Shown here one piece after another: positions 1 to 7,898 of a DNA stretch of 30,483 bases. Where the stretch lies: NCBI GenBank assembly GCA_035513655.1, contig DATKBV010000639.1, forward strand, positions 1-30,483, read 5' to 3'. Under the pieces are notes generated by a model. It was not told the DNA's origin. It saw only the letters and a program-made list of their open reading frames with translations, and searched no databases. Origin of the DNA: GCA-2726245 sp035513655. GTDB taxonomy: Bacteria > Planctomycetota > Planctomycetia > Pirellulales > Pirellulaceae. Positions within the stretch are counted from its first letter, which is position 1. Each line of letters opens with the position of its first letter. The position numbers and the translations under genes are program-made.

Positions 1-2632
1 CATGCTGACTGAATCGGCGGCTGACGTTGGTCAAATCAGGACCGATCAATCGACCAAATCCGCCAACGCGATGACAATGCACGCACGATGCTTCCGCAAA
101 CAGTTGCTTGCCCCGCTCTGCCTCGCCGCGTCTGCTCACTCCAGCAATTGCGGCGATCAACTTCTCGACCGTCCATTGCTCGACAATTGGCCGTTGTGTT
201 GCTGTTGCGACTGGAGCCGCTGGCCTGCGAGCAGGATCACTGGCTTGGATCGCGTCGGCCAGCGGTTCTCGCTCGTCATCGGCGAGACTTTCGATGGCAT
301 CGGCACGGATCTTGCTCAGGAAGTCGTTCATCCCTTGTCCTCCCACATAGTCGCTGGTTCCCGCCAGCAACCGGAAGTAGATTCCGCGGTGTTGAGGAGT
401 CCACCCAAGTTGCGCGTTTCGAAGCAGAAACAGATAGTACATCTGTTCGGCTTGGCTCTTCGCGCTCGCCGCCAGATCAACGGTCGTTCCGACAACTGTC
501 CTTGAATCCAAACGTACAAGCAACTCGCCAAGGAGTCGATTGACGGAGAACTCAGGATCGGGATAGACTCGTTCAAGCCGCGATAACAGTTCCGCTTTGA
601 GTTTCTCGCGAGGTTCCCACTTTTCCGTGCAAAGCGCGAGCGTATACACGGCGGTCTCGCGCCAGGAGCGACTCATCTCCGGCCAGTCGATCTCTCCAAG
701 CCGCTCGACAATTCTCTCTCTAGACTTTTTGTCACCGCTACGAGCCAATGACAACAGCGCCGACAAGGCGGCCTTGTCGTTCGATTCCGTCAACGACAAC
801 TCGCGCAAATCGGACAACTTAGTGCGCTCGAGCAAATTCCTGGCGGCAGCACGAATCCAAGGATCATCACTGCCGAGTCCCGCGGTAATTCCGTGCGTGC
901 CATCCGCAAGCTCCGCCTCAAGTCGCCGCCGCTCGTCATGCGCCGCTTCGGCGATCTCCTGGCGATACTCCTGTTGCTTGGTGTGCGGTGCCTGCGGCGA
1001 CTCGGAGCCGACGTAGCGAATCCGGTACAAGGCCGATTGCGTCGCACGACCTCCAGTGATCAGATACATCGATCCATCGGGCCCAAAGTCGAGGTCGGTG
1101 GCATTCAGTGGTCGACCTTGCAGAAAGGTTTCCGCCATCATCAGATAGCTCGCGCCGCGCGGGATGGCATGAACCGCGATGACTCGGCCATAGGTCCAAT
1201 CCAAGATGAACAACGCTTCGCGGTATCGGGAAGGAAAGTTGCTGCGCGTGCCGAACTTTACCGCCGTGGGTGATCCTTTGCCGATGTTGAACCCTGGTAC
1301 TGCATTGTCGGGATGATCTGGAAAGTAGGGAGGCCACTGTTTCGTAACGCCTCGCCAGCCGAAGTCGCCGCCCCGCGCAAGATGATTGACGCGCGTGGGG
1401 CGATACCAAGGAGTCCCCATGTCGTACTCGGCATCCGCGTCGTAGGTAAAGCAGTCTCCGCGTGGATTGAACGCGACTCCGAACGGGTTGCGCAGTCCGC
1501 CCACCAAGATTTCCACGCCTTTCGTGTCGGGATCGATCCGCAGCAGATGCCCTTCGCTCGTCTTGATGCCTCGCCGCGCATCGCGAAAAGGCGAAGTGAA
1601 ATCGCGGGCATCGGTCGGCAAGTCAACCGAATCGCCTTGGATGCTGTAGATTTTCCCGTCGGGACCGAGAGTCAAGTCGTTGCGCCCGTGTCCGCTGCCG
1701 CCCTTCGATGCGTAGATCAACTCCGGCTCGCCGAACTGGTCGTTGTCGGTGGCCGACAGTCGGTAGATGCCTTTCGATTCGTTCGCATTCACATACAAGT
1801 CATCCCCGATAAACAAGAGGCCTCGGCATTCCTTCATCGTGTCGTCGACCGTTTCGACTTGCCCGACGGTTCCCGCCGCGTTCAACGTCAATCGCAGCAA
1901 CCCGACTTTCTCCTTGCCGATGACGAGACGCCCTTTCGCATCCAATGCCATCGAGACCCACGAGTCTTCGTCCTTTCGCGCCGAACGCAACAGTTCGATC
2001 TCGAAACCGTCGGTCAACTGAAACGAAGCGGGATCCGTCCCTTCGCTCGCTCCGATCGCTTGCTTCCACTGGTCGTAGTTTTCGGCGACGTCGATGTCGA
2101 TCGTCCGCTCCGGTGGAGTTAACAACCGGTCGTCGACCGTGCCGAGCAGAATCGGTCGCTGCCAACTTGAATCGTCGAACGCGTTCTCCGTCCAGCCTGC
2201 GAGTGCCGCGGAGCGGCATCGCCAACTGTCGTCCGTGACAATCGAATGCCGCGAGCCATCCGCAAACTTGAGGTCCAGTTGAACGAAGCCAGCACACCGG
2301 ATCGGCGGGCTCGCTCTCAGCCGCACCGCAATCGCAAGTCGTCCTTCCACGCACAGCTCGGTGACGTCAACGCATAACACCGGGTCGTAAGGCTCAAGCT
2401 CGGCGACCCGTGTCGCGCCGATCGCGACGTCCAAAAACGTCCCATCGCCACAAGCCCGAAGCGTGGCAGACGTGACTGGTTGCTCAACCGAGAACGGCTT
2501 GCGAAAGCAACCGTCGCCAGCGGAGTTCGGTTCGCCGCTACATCGCATCCATTGCGGTTTAGGTTCGTCGGCCTGAGACTGGCCGGTAACGAGCACAAGC
2601 CACACGAACGCGAATTTGATGAATGTCCGCAT
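1..2632 (-). CDS. PVC-type heme-binding CxxCH membrane-bound dehydrogenase, partial (3' end outside window)
   Basis: One uninterrupted minus-strand frame runs from ATG at 2632-2630 to the window edge and gives 877 residues. Residues 1-21 form a signal peptide ending SQA, so the protein is exported. Residues about 25-150 look like a jelly-roll, sugar-binding-like domain (DDSW and WTENAFDDSSW motifs). Residues about 170-520 carry the beta-propeller-like dehydrogenase domain typical of planctomycetes, with motifs GGLRNPFG, DWTYGRV and DLDFGPDGSMYL. A helical HEAT-like stretch follows. CVHCH at residues 850-854 (nt 71-85) is the covalent heme c site. In the known family a C-terminal cytochrome c domain extends beyond this motif, so some tens of residues are missing. 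The family is abundant in planctomycetes and its substrate is unknown; periplasmic sugar or alcohol oxidation is an inference. A weak GGAG lies upstream of the start. The frame and family are secure. Confidence 0.93.
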   Translation of the reverse strand, partial: MRTFIKFAFVWLVLVTGQSQADEPKPQWMRCSGEPNSAGDGCFRKPFSVEQPVTSATLRACGDGTFLDVAIGATRVAELEPYDPVLCVDVTELCVEGRLAIAVRLRASPPIRCAGFVQLDLKFADGSRHSIVTDDSWRCRSAALAGWTENAFDDSSWQRPILLGTVDDRLLTPPERTIDIDVAENYDQWKQAIGASEGTDPASFQLTDGFEIELLRSARKDEDSWVSMALDAKGRLVIGKEKVGLLRLTLNAAGTVGQVETVDDTMKECRGLLFIGDDLYVNANESKGIYRLSATDNDQFGEPELIYASKGGSGHGRNDLTLGPDGKIYSIQGDSVDLPTDARDFTSPFRDARRGIKTSEGHLLRIDPDTKGVEILVGGLRNPFGVAFNPRGDCFTYDADAEYDMGTPWYRPTRVNHLARGGDFGWRGVTKQWPPYFPDHPDNAVPGFNIGKGSPTAVKFGTRSNFPSRYREALFILDWTYGRVIAVHAIPRGASYLMMAETFLQGRPLNATDLDFGPDGSMYLITGGRATQSALYRIRYVGSESPQAPHTKQQEYRQEIAEAAHDERRRLEAELADGTHGITAGLGSDDPWIRAAARNLLERTKLSDLRELSLTESNDKAALSALLSLARSGDKKSRERIVERLGEIDWPEMSRSWRETAVYTLALCTEKWEPREKLKAELLSRLERVYPDPEFSVNRLLGELLVRLDSRTVVGTTVDLAASAKSQAEQMYYLFLLRNAQLGWTPQHRGIYFRLLAGTSDYVGGQGMNDFLSKIRADAIESLADDEREPLADAIQASDPARRPAAPVATATQRPIVEQWTVEKLIAAIAGVSRRGEAERGKQLFAEASCVHCHRVGGFGRLIGPDLTNVSRRFSQH

Positions 2633-2836
2633 CACAGCACTCCGCTCCCGGTGATCGATCTGCACAAAGGCTCTCCAGAGGATAGTGTCCTCATCGTGTG
2701 TTGTCAGTACAAGCACGACCGACCTGCAAATAGGAAGCGTGGGCTTAAATCAGAACCCACCCTCGCAGGCTCGTGATTCTCTGGCACAATACTCCTTAGA
2801 TCTTTCTGTAGAATCGACCGGAATCTGTTTCGGGGG
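2633..2836. other. Intergenic region between the dehydrogenase gene and the palindromic element
   Basis: These 204 bases lie between the divergent dehydrogenase and ligA genes and must hold the dehydrogenase promoter. I see no convincing -35/-10 pair and no open reading frame with a ribosome binding site. The only structure noted is a weak 5-bp inverted repeat (GTGGG/CCCAC) near 2740-2765. Confidence 0.4.
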
Positions 2837-2964
2837 CTAGCGCTTTGTGACAACTAAAGTTACGGGTTAATGAAATCAGCCGTTTGGGCGTTAGCCCCGG
2901 TTTTTGAGGCACTAACCGTGGCTAACGCCAAAACGGCTAAATCTTAGCCGTCACAAAGCACTAG
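2837..2964. repeat. Palindromic interspersed element, copy 1 (128 bp, full length)
   Basis: The element begins and ends with CTAG and has terminal inverted repeats: the left end reads CTAGCGCTTTGTGACAACTAA and the reverse complement of the right end differs at only four positions. A second, nested inverted repeat lies inside: the arm around 2877-2896 (CAGCCGTTTGGGCGTTAGCC) pairs with the arm around 2920-2940. A near-identical copy lies at 20496-20609, so this is a dispersed repeat. It has no coding capacity and resembles a MITE or REP-type element. It sits between divergent genes, 60 bases before the ligA start. Confidence 0.85.
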
Positions 2965-3024
2965 CGACTTTCCACAGAACAGATGCGCCGTCAACACGCC
3001 GGATATCGAAGGGAACGCACGAAC

Positions 3025-5028
3025 ATGATCGCTTCTGTTGAACAAAGAATCGCGGAACTTCGCGAGCAGATTCGATACCACGATCGTTTGTACTATGTAG
3101 AAGCTGCGCCAAAGATCAGCGATACCGAATACGATCGCTTGATCAACGAGTTGCAGGAGATTGAACGCGGGCATCCCGAACTCATTACGGCCGACAGCCC
3201 GACGCAACGTGTCGGCGAGCAGCCCGTCGATCACTTGCCGGAAGCGGCACATCGCCGGCCGATGCTCTCAATCGAGAATACGTACTCGATCGAAGAGGTC
3301 CACAAGTGGGCCGACCGGACGGCTAAGTCGCTGCCGGACGAATCGCTCGAATGGGTCGTCGAGTTGAAAATCGACGGCGCGGCAGTGTCGCTCGTGTATG
3401 AAAACGGCGTCCTCGTCCGAGGCTTGACTCGCGGTGACGGAACCACGGGCAGCGACATTACCCATAACGTCCGGACAATCGGCGATGTCCCGTTGCGACT
3501 CCATGGCGAGGACGTGCCAAGTGTGCTGGAAGTCCGCGGCGAGATCTTCATGACGAACACCACGCTCGTCGCGTTGAATCAGCGCCAGCAAGACAAGGGC
3601 GAGCCGCTGTTCGCTAACCCGCGAAACGTAGCGTCGGGCACGATCACGATGCTCGACCCGCGCATCTGTGCCGAGCGCGGGCTGAGGATGTTCTGTCACG
3701 GGGCCGGCTATTGTGAAGGTCTCAAGGCTTCGAATCACATCGACTTTTTGCGTGAGATTGGCGGCTATGGCCTCCGTCCTACGCCTGATGTCGCCGCCTT
3801 CCCCTCGATCGACGCGGCGCTGGAACACGCCGAGTCGACCATCAAACAATTGTACGAGTTGGATTTCGAGGTCGATGGCCTGGTGATAAAAATCAACAGT
3901 TTCGATCAGCGAAATCGGCTCGGAACCACGTCGAAGAGCCCGCGTTGGGTGATTGCCTACAAGTGGGAGAAATGGGAAGCCACGACACGGTTGAACGAGA
4001 TTCGAGTGCAAGTTGGCAAGACGGGAGCCATTACTCCGGTCGCCCATCTTGAGCCTGTTGAACTGGATCGCACGATCGTCAGCCGCGCCAGTCTGCACAA
4101 CGCTGACGAAGTGCGGCGCAAAGATGTGCGCGAGGGTGATATTGTCGTTGTCGAAAAGGCGGGCCGCATTATTCCTCACATCGTTCGCGTCGAGAAGCAT
4201 GAGCGTGAAAGTGATCTGCCGGTCTTCGAGTTTCCTACGCATTGCCCTGAATGTGGAACCGAATTGGTGCAGGATGAAGGTGGCGTCTACATTCGCTGCC
4301 CGAATTACGATTGTCCCGCTCAAGTGAAAGAAAGAATCTGTCATTTTGCCAGTCGCAAGGCGATGGACATCGAAGGGCTCGGCGACAAACTGGTCGATCA
4401 ACTGGTGAGCGCCGGACTGGTCGCGGCCTGTGGCGATCTGTACCGCCTGAAGGACCGCAGAGCGGAACTATTGTCGCTCGAGCGAATGGGAGAGAAGTCG
4501 GCCGACAACCTGCTGCAAGGCATCGAAGCCAGTCGGGAGCGCGGACTTGCACGGCTATTAAACGCATTGTCGATTCGCCATGTCGGCACAACGGTCGCCA
4601 GCGTGCTCGCGAATCATTTCGGCTCCATCGACCGACTCGAAGCCGCCTCGGTCGAGGAACTGGCGGACGTCAACGAGATCGGCGGCACTATCGCCGAGAG
4701 CGTCTTCAATTTCCTGCATGGCGACAAGGGTAAGGCGATCGTCGACGATCTGCGTTCATTAGGCATCAGGATGACAGCCGATCGGCCCATCCACGCGAGC
4801 GACACGCTAAGCGGTAAGACGCTGGTCGTGACCGGCACGCTTGTCAAGTTCACGAGAGACGGGATTCATGACCTGATTCGGCGGCACGGCGGTAAGGTAT
4901 CGTCGAGCGTTTCCGCGAAAACAGACTACCTCGTTGCGGGCGACAACGCCGGGAGTAAGCTCGCCAAAGCCAAAAAGCTTGGCGTTCAGGTTCTGACCGA
5001 AGATCAATTCGAGGCGTTGATTCAATGA
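3025..5028 (+). CDS. ligA: NAD-dependent DNA ligase LigA
   Basis: The 667-residue product joins nicks in duplex DNA using NAD during replication and repair. It has the full family architecture: an N-terminal Ia domain (RYHDRLYYV, ISDTEYDRL), the adenylation domain with the active-site lysine in ELKIDG at residue 115, an OB fold, a four-cysteine zinc finger (CPECG then CPNYDCPAQ), helix-hairpin-helix repeats and a C-terminal BRCT domain (GKTLVVTGTL). An upstream in-frame ATG at 2983 would add 14 residues. I chose 3025 because AAGGG lies just upstream, because family members start close to this point, and because it places the lysine at position 115 as in E. coli LigA. No defect is seen. Confidence 0.98.
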   Translation: MIASVEQRIAELREQIRYHDRLYYVEAAPKISDTEYDRLINELQEIERGHPELITADSPTQRVGEQPVDHLPEAAHRRPMLSIENTYSIEEVHKWADRTAKSLPDESLEWVVELKIDGAAVSLVYENGVLVRGLTRGDGTTGSDITHNVRTIGDVPLRLHGEDVPSVLEVRGEIFMTNTTLVALNQRQQDKGEPLFANPRNVASGTITMLDPRICAERGLRMFCHGAGYCEGLKASNHIDFLREIGGYGLRPTPDVAAFPSIDAALEHAESTIKQLYELDFEVDGLVIKINSFDQRNRLGTTSKSPRWVIAYKWEKWEATTRLNEIRVQVGKTGAITPVAHLEPVELDRTIVSRASLHNADEVRRKDVREGDIVVVEKAGRIIPHIVRVEKHERESDLPVFEFPTHCPECGTELVQDEGGVYIRCPNYDCPAQVKERICHFASRKAMDIEGLGDKLVDQLVSAGLVAACGDLYRLKDRRAELLSLERMGEKSADNLLQGIEASRERGLARLLNALSIRHVGTTVASVLANHFGSIDRLEAASVEELADVNEIGGTIAESVFNFLHGDKGKAIVDDLRSLGIRMTADRPIHASDTLSGKTLVVTGTLVKFTRDGIHDLIRRHGGKVSSSVSAKTDYLVAGDNAGSKLAKAKKLGVQVLTEDQFEALIQ

Positions 5029-5103
5029 TAGCGGGCGTTGGTCCCTTCGCGTTGTCGTCGCTCGGAAACGCAGGGCTTTTGTTTTGTTGAAGCTGCACAA
5101 CCT

Positions 5104-5172
5104 GTACGATGGGCCTCCGAGCCCATCGAGGCGGTTATTGGCTATTTCGACGGACTCGGAGGCCCTTCGTAC
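5104..5172. repeat. Inverted repeat downstream of ligA
   Basis: The arms GTACGATGGGCCTCCGAG (5104-5121) and CTCGGAGGCCCTTCGTAC (5155-5172) are complementary except for one base and are separated by 33 bases. There is no T-tract, so it is not a classical terminator. It could still be a transcript-end hairpin or an interspersed repeat. Confidence 0.7.
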
Positions 5173-5187
5173 AAGTAGCCGCTCCTT

Positions 5188-5205
5188 GACTGACGCTTGT
5201 CAGTC
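5188..5205. repeat. Small perfect stem-loop
   Basis: GACTGAC and GTCAGTC form a perfect 7-bp stem around a GCTT loop, in the gap between ligA and the App1-like gene. There is no T-tract and the function is unknown. Confidence 0.5.
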
Positions 5206-5293
5206 GACTCTAAAGGAGTGGTCAAATTGACGATTCTTCGCGGTTATCCTTTGCAATTAGCGATACGATCCACGTAATCATTCCCTGGCAAAC

Positions 5294-6379
5294 ATGCTGA
5301 AACGAGTCGAGCCTCGAACCGATGTGGAAACCAGCGACCATGTCGTCGTCTATCCGACGATCGGGCATCTGGTCGATGGCGGCGCGGCGTGGCGGATCGA
5401 CATCTATGGCACGGTCTATGAAGCGGGCAGCGAGAGCGCGCGGAAGAGAATGCTTATACGGTTACTTCAGCGGGCCGCGAAAATCCAGCCAACGCAAATG
5501 CAGCACGAGCTTTTCGAGTCGCGCATTCGGGCGTTTATCGCTCCGACAGAGCGCGGAAAGCAAGTTGCTTTGCGCGTTGGCGATCGCGTTCATAACTTGC
5601 AGCACCGAACGAAAAGGAACGGTCACTTCGGTGGTACCGTCAAGCTGTCCGCTCACGAGCTGGACGAGTTGCGAGCCAGTGGCGATTTGAGCGGGGGAGT
5701 TCTCAAGCTGCACGTACTATCGCGCGACGGCTCCGAGTCTAACTTCTTTGTGCATGCACATTTGCTTCACGATGAAGGAGTGTCCGTCGTTTCGGATATT
5801 GACGACACGATCAAAGTCACCAATGTCCACTCGCGGCGGATGCTGCTTGAAAGCACGTTCCTTCGCGAGTTCGAGTCGATTGCCGGGATGTCGACGCTCT
5901 ATCGCGGCTGGGCCGATCAAGGAGCTGCCTTCCATTATGTCTCGTCCAGCCCGTGGCAACTTTACACGCCACTGGCCGCGATGTGCGACGCGGGAGACTT
6001 CCCCTGGGGCTCGTTTCACCTGCGGTCTTTTCGGCTCCGCGACCACATGCTGCGTCGATTGTTGCTGATTCGGCGCAAGGGAAAGGCCAAGGTGATCCAC
6101 ACCCTGCTGAAGACGTTTCCCCGGCGGCGATTCATCCTCGTGGGTGATTCGGGGGAAGCGGATTCGGAGATGTATGGCCGCTTGGCCCGCAAGTGTCCTG
6201 GCCAAGTTGCCAGCATCTGCATCCGCTTACTCGACGAGCGACCGTTGCCAGAGGATCGCGCCGCCAAAGCGTTTCGCGGCTTACCGGAATCAAGCGTCCG
6301 CACCTTTCGTTCTCCTGACGAATTGCCGACCGATCTAACTCATGTCACTTCCGCCGACCCGCTTCTGGTGGGCGGCTAG
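5294..6379 (+). CDS. App1-family phosphatase (DUF2183/APP1 catalytic domain)
   Basis: The 361-residue protein carries the haloacid-dehalogenase-like catalytic domain of the App1 phosphatidate phosphatase family. Residues 168-172 (DIDDT) are the nucleophile motif, SSSP at 217-220 is motif II, the basic stretch RRKGKAK near 260-266 would supply the motif III lysine, and GDSGEAD at 284-290 is the metal-binding acidic motif. The N-terminal 150 residues form the usual accessory beta-rich region. No signal peptide is visible, so it probably acts in the cytoplasm or at the inner membrane face. In yeast App1 dephosphorylates phosphatidic acid; the bacterial substrate is not established. The ribosome binding site is weak, so the start is less sure than the family. 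Confidence 0.88.
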   Translation: MLKRVEPRTDVETSDHVVVYPTIGHLVDGGAAWRIDIYGTVYEAGSESARKRMLIRLLQRAAKIQPTQMQHELFESRIRAFIAPTERGKQVALRVGDRVHNLQHRTKRNGHFGGTVKLSAHELDELRASGDLSGGVLKLHVLSRDGSESNFFVHAHLLHDEGVSVVSDIDDTIKVTNVHSRRMLLESTFLREFESIAGMSTLYRGWADQGAAFHYVSSSPWQLYTPLAAMCDAGDFPWGSFHLRSFRLRDHMLRRLLLIRRKGKAKVIHTLLKTFPRRRFILVGDSGEADSEMYGRLARKCPGQVASICIRLLDERPLPEDRAAKAFRGLPESSVRTFRSPDELPTDLTHVTSADPLLVGG

Positions 6380-6412
6380 TTCCATCGCAAGTTCTTCGAA
6401 AGGCCTCGCGCG

Positions 6413-7339
6413 ATGCGGCGTTCGGTGTTGTCTGCCATGGCCGTCATGATGCTCGTTGGTCTCTGCGGCTGCGTTGACAGGACGGAATCAACCGGTCGGC
6501 TCGACAAAGTCTGGGGACGTCGTGGTCTGTCGGAGGGCCGGCTGCAAACACCCCGAGCCATCGCGATCGACAAGAACGATCTGTTGTACATCGTCGACAA
6601 GGTGGGACACATTCAAGTCTTTACGGCAGACGGCGAATACCTGCGCGGTTGGCATACGCCGGCCATCGAAAACGGCAAACCCTGCGGCATGACGATTGAC
6701 GACGAAGGGCAGCTGGTGGTCGCAGATACTCATTACTTCCGCGTACTGTTCTATACACCCGAAGGAACGTTATTAGAAGAAAAGACCGTTGGCGGCGTGC
6801 ATGGCCAGGGGGAAGGTGAGTTTCATTTTCTGACGGATGTGGTTCAGGACTCGAAGGGAAACTACTACGTGGGCGAGTACGGCGAGCACGATCGGATTCA
6901 GAAATTCTCACGCGAAGGCAAGTTCTTGCTGCAATGGGGCGGCCACGGCCGCGAGCCCGGCAAGTTCGTACGGCCACAAGGGATCACGGTGGACGAGGAT
7001 GATCGGATCTGGGTCGCGGACGCCTGCAATCATCGCATTCAGATTTTCAACGAACACGGACAACTGCTGAAAGTGTGGGGCGAACATGGGAAGGAAGTTG
7101 GACGGCTGAGTTATCCCTACGGAATCGAACTCGACGGCCGAGGCCATGTCTATGTGTGCGAGTTCGGCAACAACCGCATCCAGAAATTCACCATCGAAGG
7201 CGAATCGCTCGGGTATTGGGGAACCAGCGGTCGCCGCGAGGGTGAATTGCATCAGCCTTGGGGACTCGCTCTAGATTCGCAAGGCCGCGTCCATGTTTTG
7301 GATACGTATAACCATCGCGTGCAGCGAATCAGGTTATAG
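6413..7339 (+). CDS. NHL-repeat six-bladed beta-propeller lipoprotein
   Basis: The 308-residue protein starts with a lipoprotein signal peptide; the lipobox LCGC places the lipidated cysteine at residue 20, so it should be anchored in a membrane and face outward. The rest consists of six NHL repeats with typical motifs, for example PRAIAID, VRPQGITVDEDDRIWVAD and LHQPWGLALDSQGRVHVLD, each about 45 residues, enough for a closed six-bladed propeller. The propeller probably binds a protein or other ligand; nothing indicates catalysis. It begins 33 bases after the App1-like gene on the same strand with AAGG upstream, so the two may be co-transcribed. Confidence 0.88.
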   Translation: MRRSVLSAMAVMMLVGLCGCVDRTESTGRLDKVWGRRGLSEGRLQTPRAIAIDKNDLLYIVDKVGHIQVFTADGEYLRGWHTPAIENGKPCGMTIDDEGQLVVADTHYFRVLFYTPEGTLLEEKTVGGVHGQGEGEFHFLTDVVQDSKGNYYVGEYGEHDRIQKFSREGKFLLQWGGHGREPGKFVRPQGITVDEDDRIWVADACNHRIQIFNEHGQLLKVWGEHGKEVGRLSYPYGIELDGRGHVYVCEFGNNRIQKFTIEGESLGYWGTSGRREGELHQPWGLALDSQGRVHVLDTYNHRVQRIRL

Positions 7340-7403
7340 GTCCCCTTCGGCGATTAGTGCATTCGCGCCAGTGAAGTCTTGCTGCCAGACCAACAGTTGA
7401 CTT

Positions 7404-7451
7404 GCCGAATTCTTTCGCTAATAATAGCCGCAGTTGGCGAATTCTTTCGCC
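7404..7451. promoter_or_regulatory. Tandem operator-like palindromes upstream of the BlaI-type repressor
   Basis: Two similar 16-bp palindromes, GCCGAATTCTTTCGCT (7404-7419) and GGCGAATTCTTTCGCC (7436-7451), share the core GAATTCTTTCGC and are spaced exactly 32 bases apart, about three helical turns. The second is a perfect GGCGAA/TTCGCC dyad around TTCT. They lie 46-93 bases before the repressor start. BlaI/MecI proteins bind dyads in their own promoters as dimers, so these are likely autoregulatory operators; that role is inferred. Confidence 0.6.
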
Positions 7452-7496
7452 AGTTATGAAATACGTTCATCAGGGATCCTCTCTTGCGGTGAGAGG

Positions 7497-7895
7497 ATGA
7501 GTAACAGCCGTGCCTCGCCCCGTTTCGTCCCGACCGACGTCGAACTTCACATTCTCCGTATCCTCTGGGAGCTTGGCCCCAGCACGGTGCGGGAGATTCA
7601 TAACCGCCTGACGGAATCAAAGGACACCGGTTACTCGACGACCGTCAAGATGCTGTCGGTCATGCTTGAGAAGGAGCTGGTTAGGCGAGATGATTCGATT
7701 CGGCCACAGGTCTATCGGGCAGCCAGTAGCCAGCAGAGCACGCAGAAGCGGATGCTGAGCGAAATGATCCATAAAGTTTATGACGGATCGGCGAAGAGCC
7801 TCGTCATGCACGCTCTGTCGTCGACGAAGACTTCGCCACAAGAACTCGAAGAGATACGGCAGCTGCTGGATCAGCTGGGAAAGAATGAGGAATGA
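7497..7895 (+). CDS. BlaI/MecI/CopY family transcriptional repressor
   Basis: The 132-residue protein has the winged helix-turn-helix of the BlaI/MecI family: ELHILRILWELGPSTVREIH, then GYSTTVKMLSVMLEKELV and a C-terminal dimerisation helix. Members repress target promoters until an M56 sensor protease triggers their cleavage. An in-frame TTG at 7434 would add 21 residues but would place the operators inside the gene. ATG 7497 gives the usual family N-terminus, although GAGAGG lies directly against the start codon. The next gene starts three bases after the stop, as a BlaR1 gene normally would, but no M56 protease domain is encoded there. Confidence 0.88.
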   Translation: MSNSRASPRFVPTDVELHILRILWELGPSTVREIHNRLTESKDTGYSTTVKMLSVMLEKELVRRDDSIRPQVYRAASSQQSTQKRMLSEMIHKVYDGSAKSLVMHALSSTKTSPQELEEIRQLLDQLGKNEE

Positions 7896-7898
7896 CCG

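Noticed and set aside
1313..2122. 269-codon plus-strand frame
   Set aside because: It is antisense to the dehydrogenase gene, whose frame carries family motifs throughout, and has no ribosome binding site.
3268..4401. 377-codon open frame on the minus strand inside ligA
   Set aside because: It is fully antisense to a clear LigA domain set, has no recognisable motif and reflects the high-GC codon pattern of ligA.
5188..5205. Perfect 7-bp stem-loop considered as the ligA terminator
   Set aside because: There is no T-tract after the stem on either strand, so an intrinsic terminator cannot be claimed.
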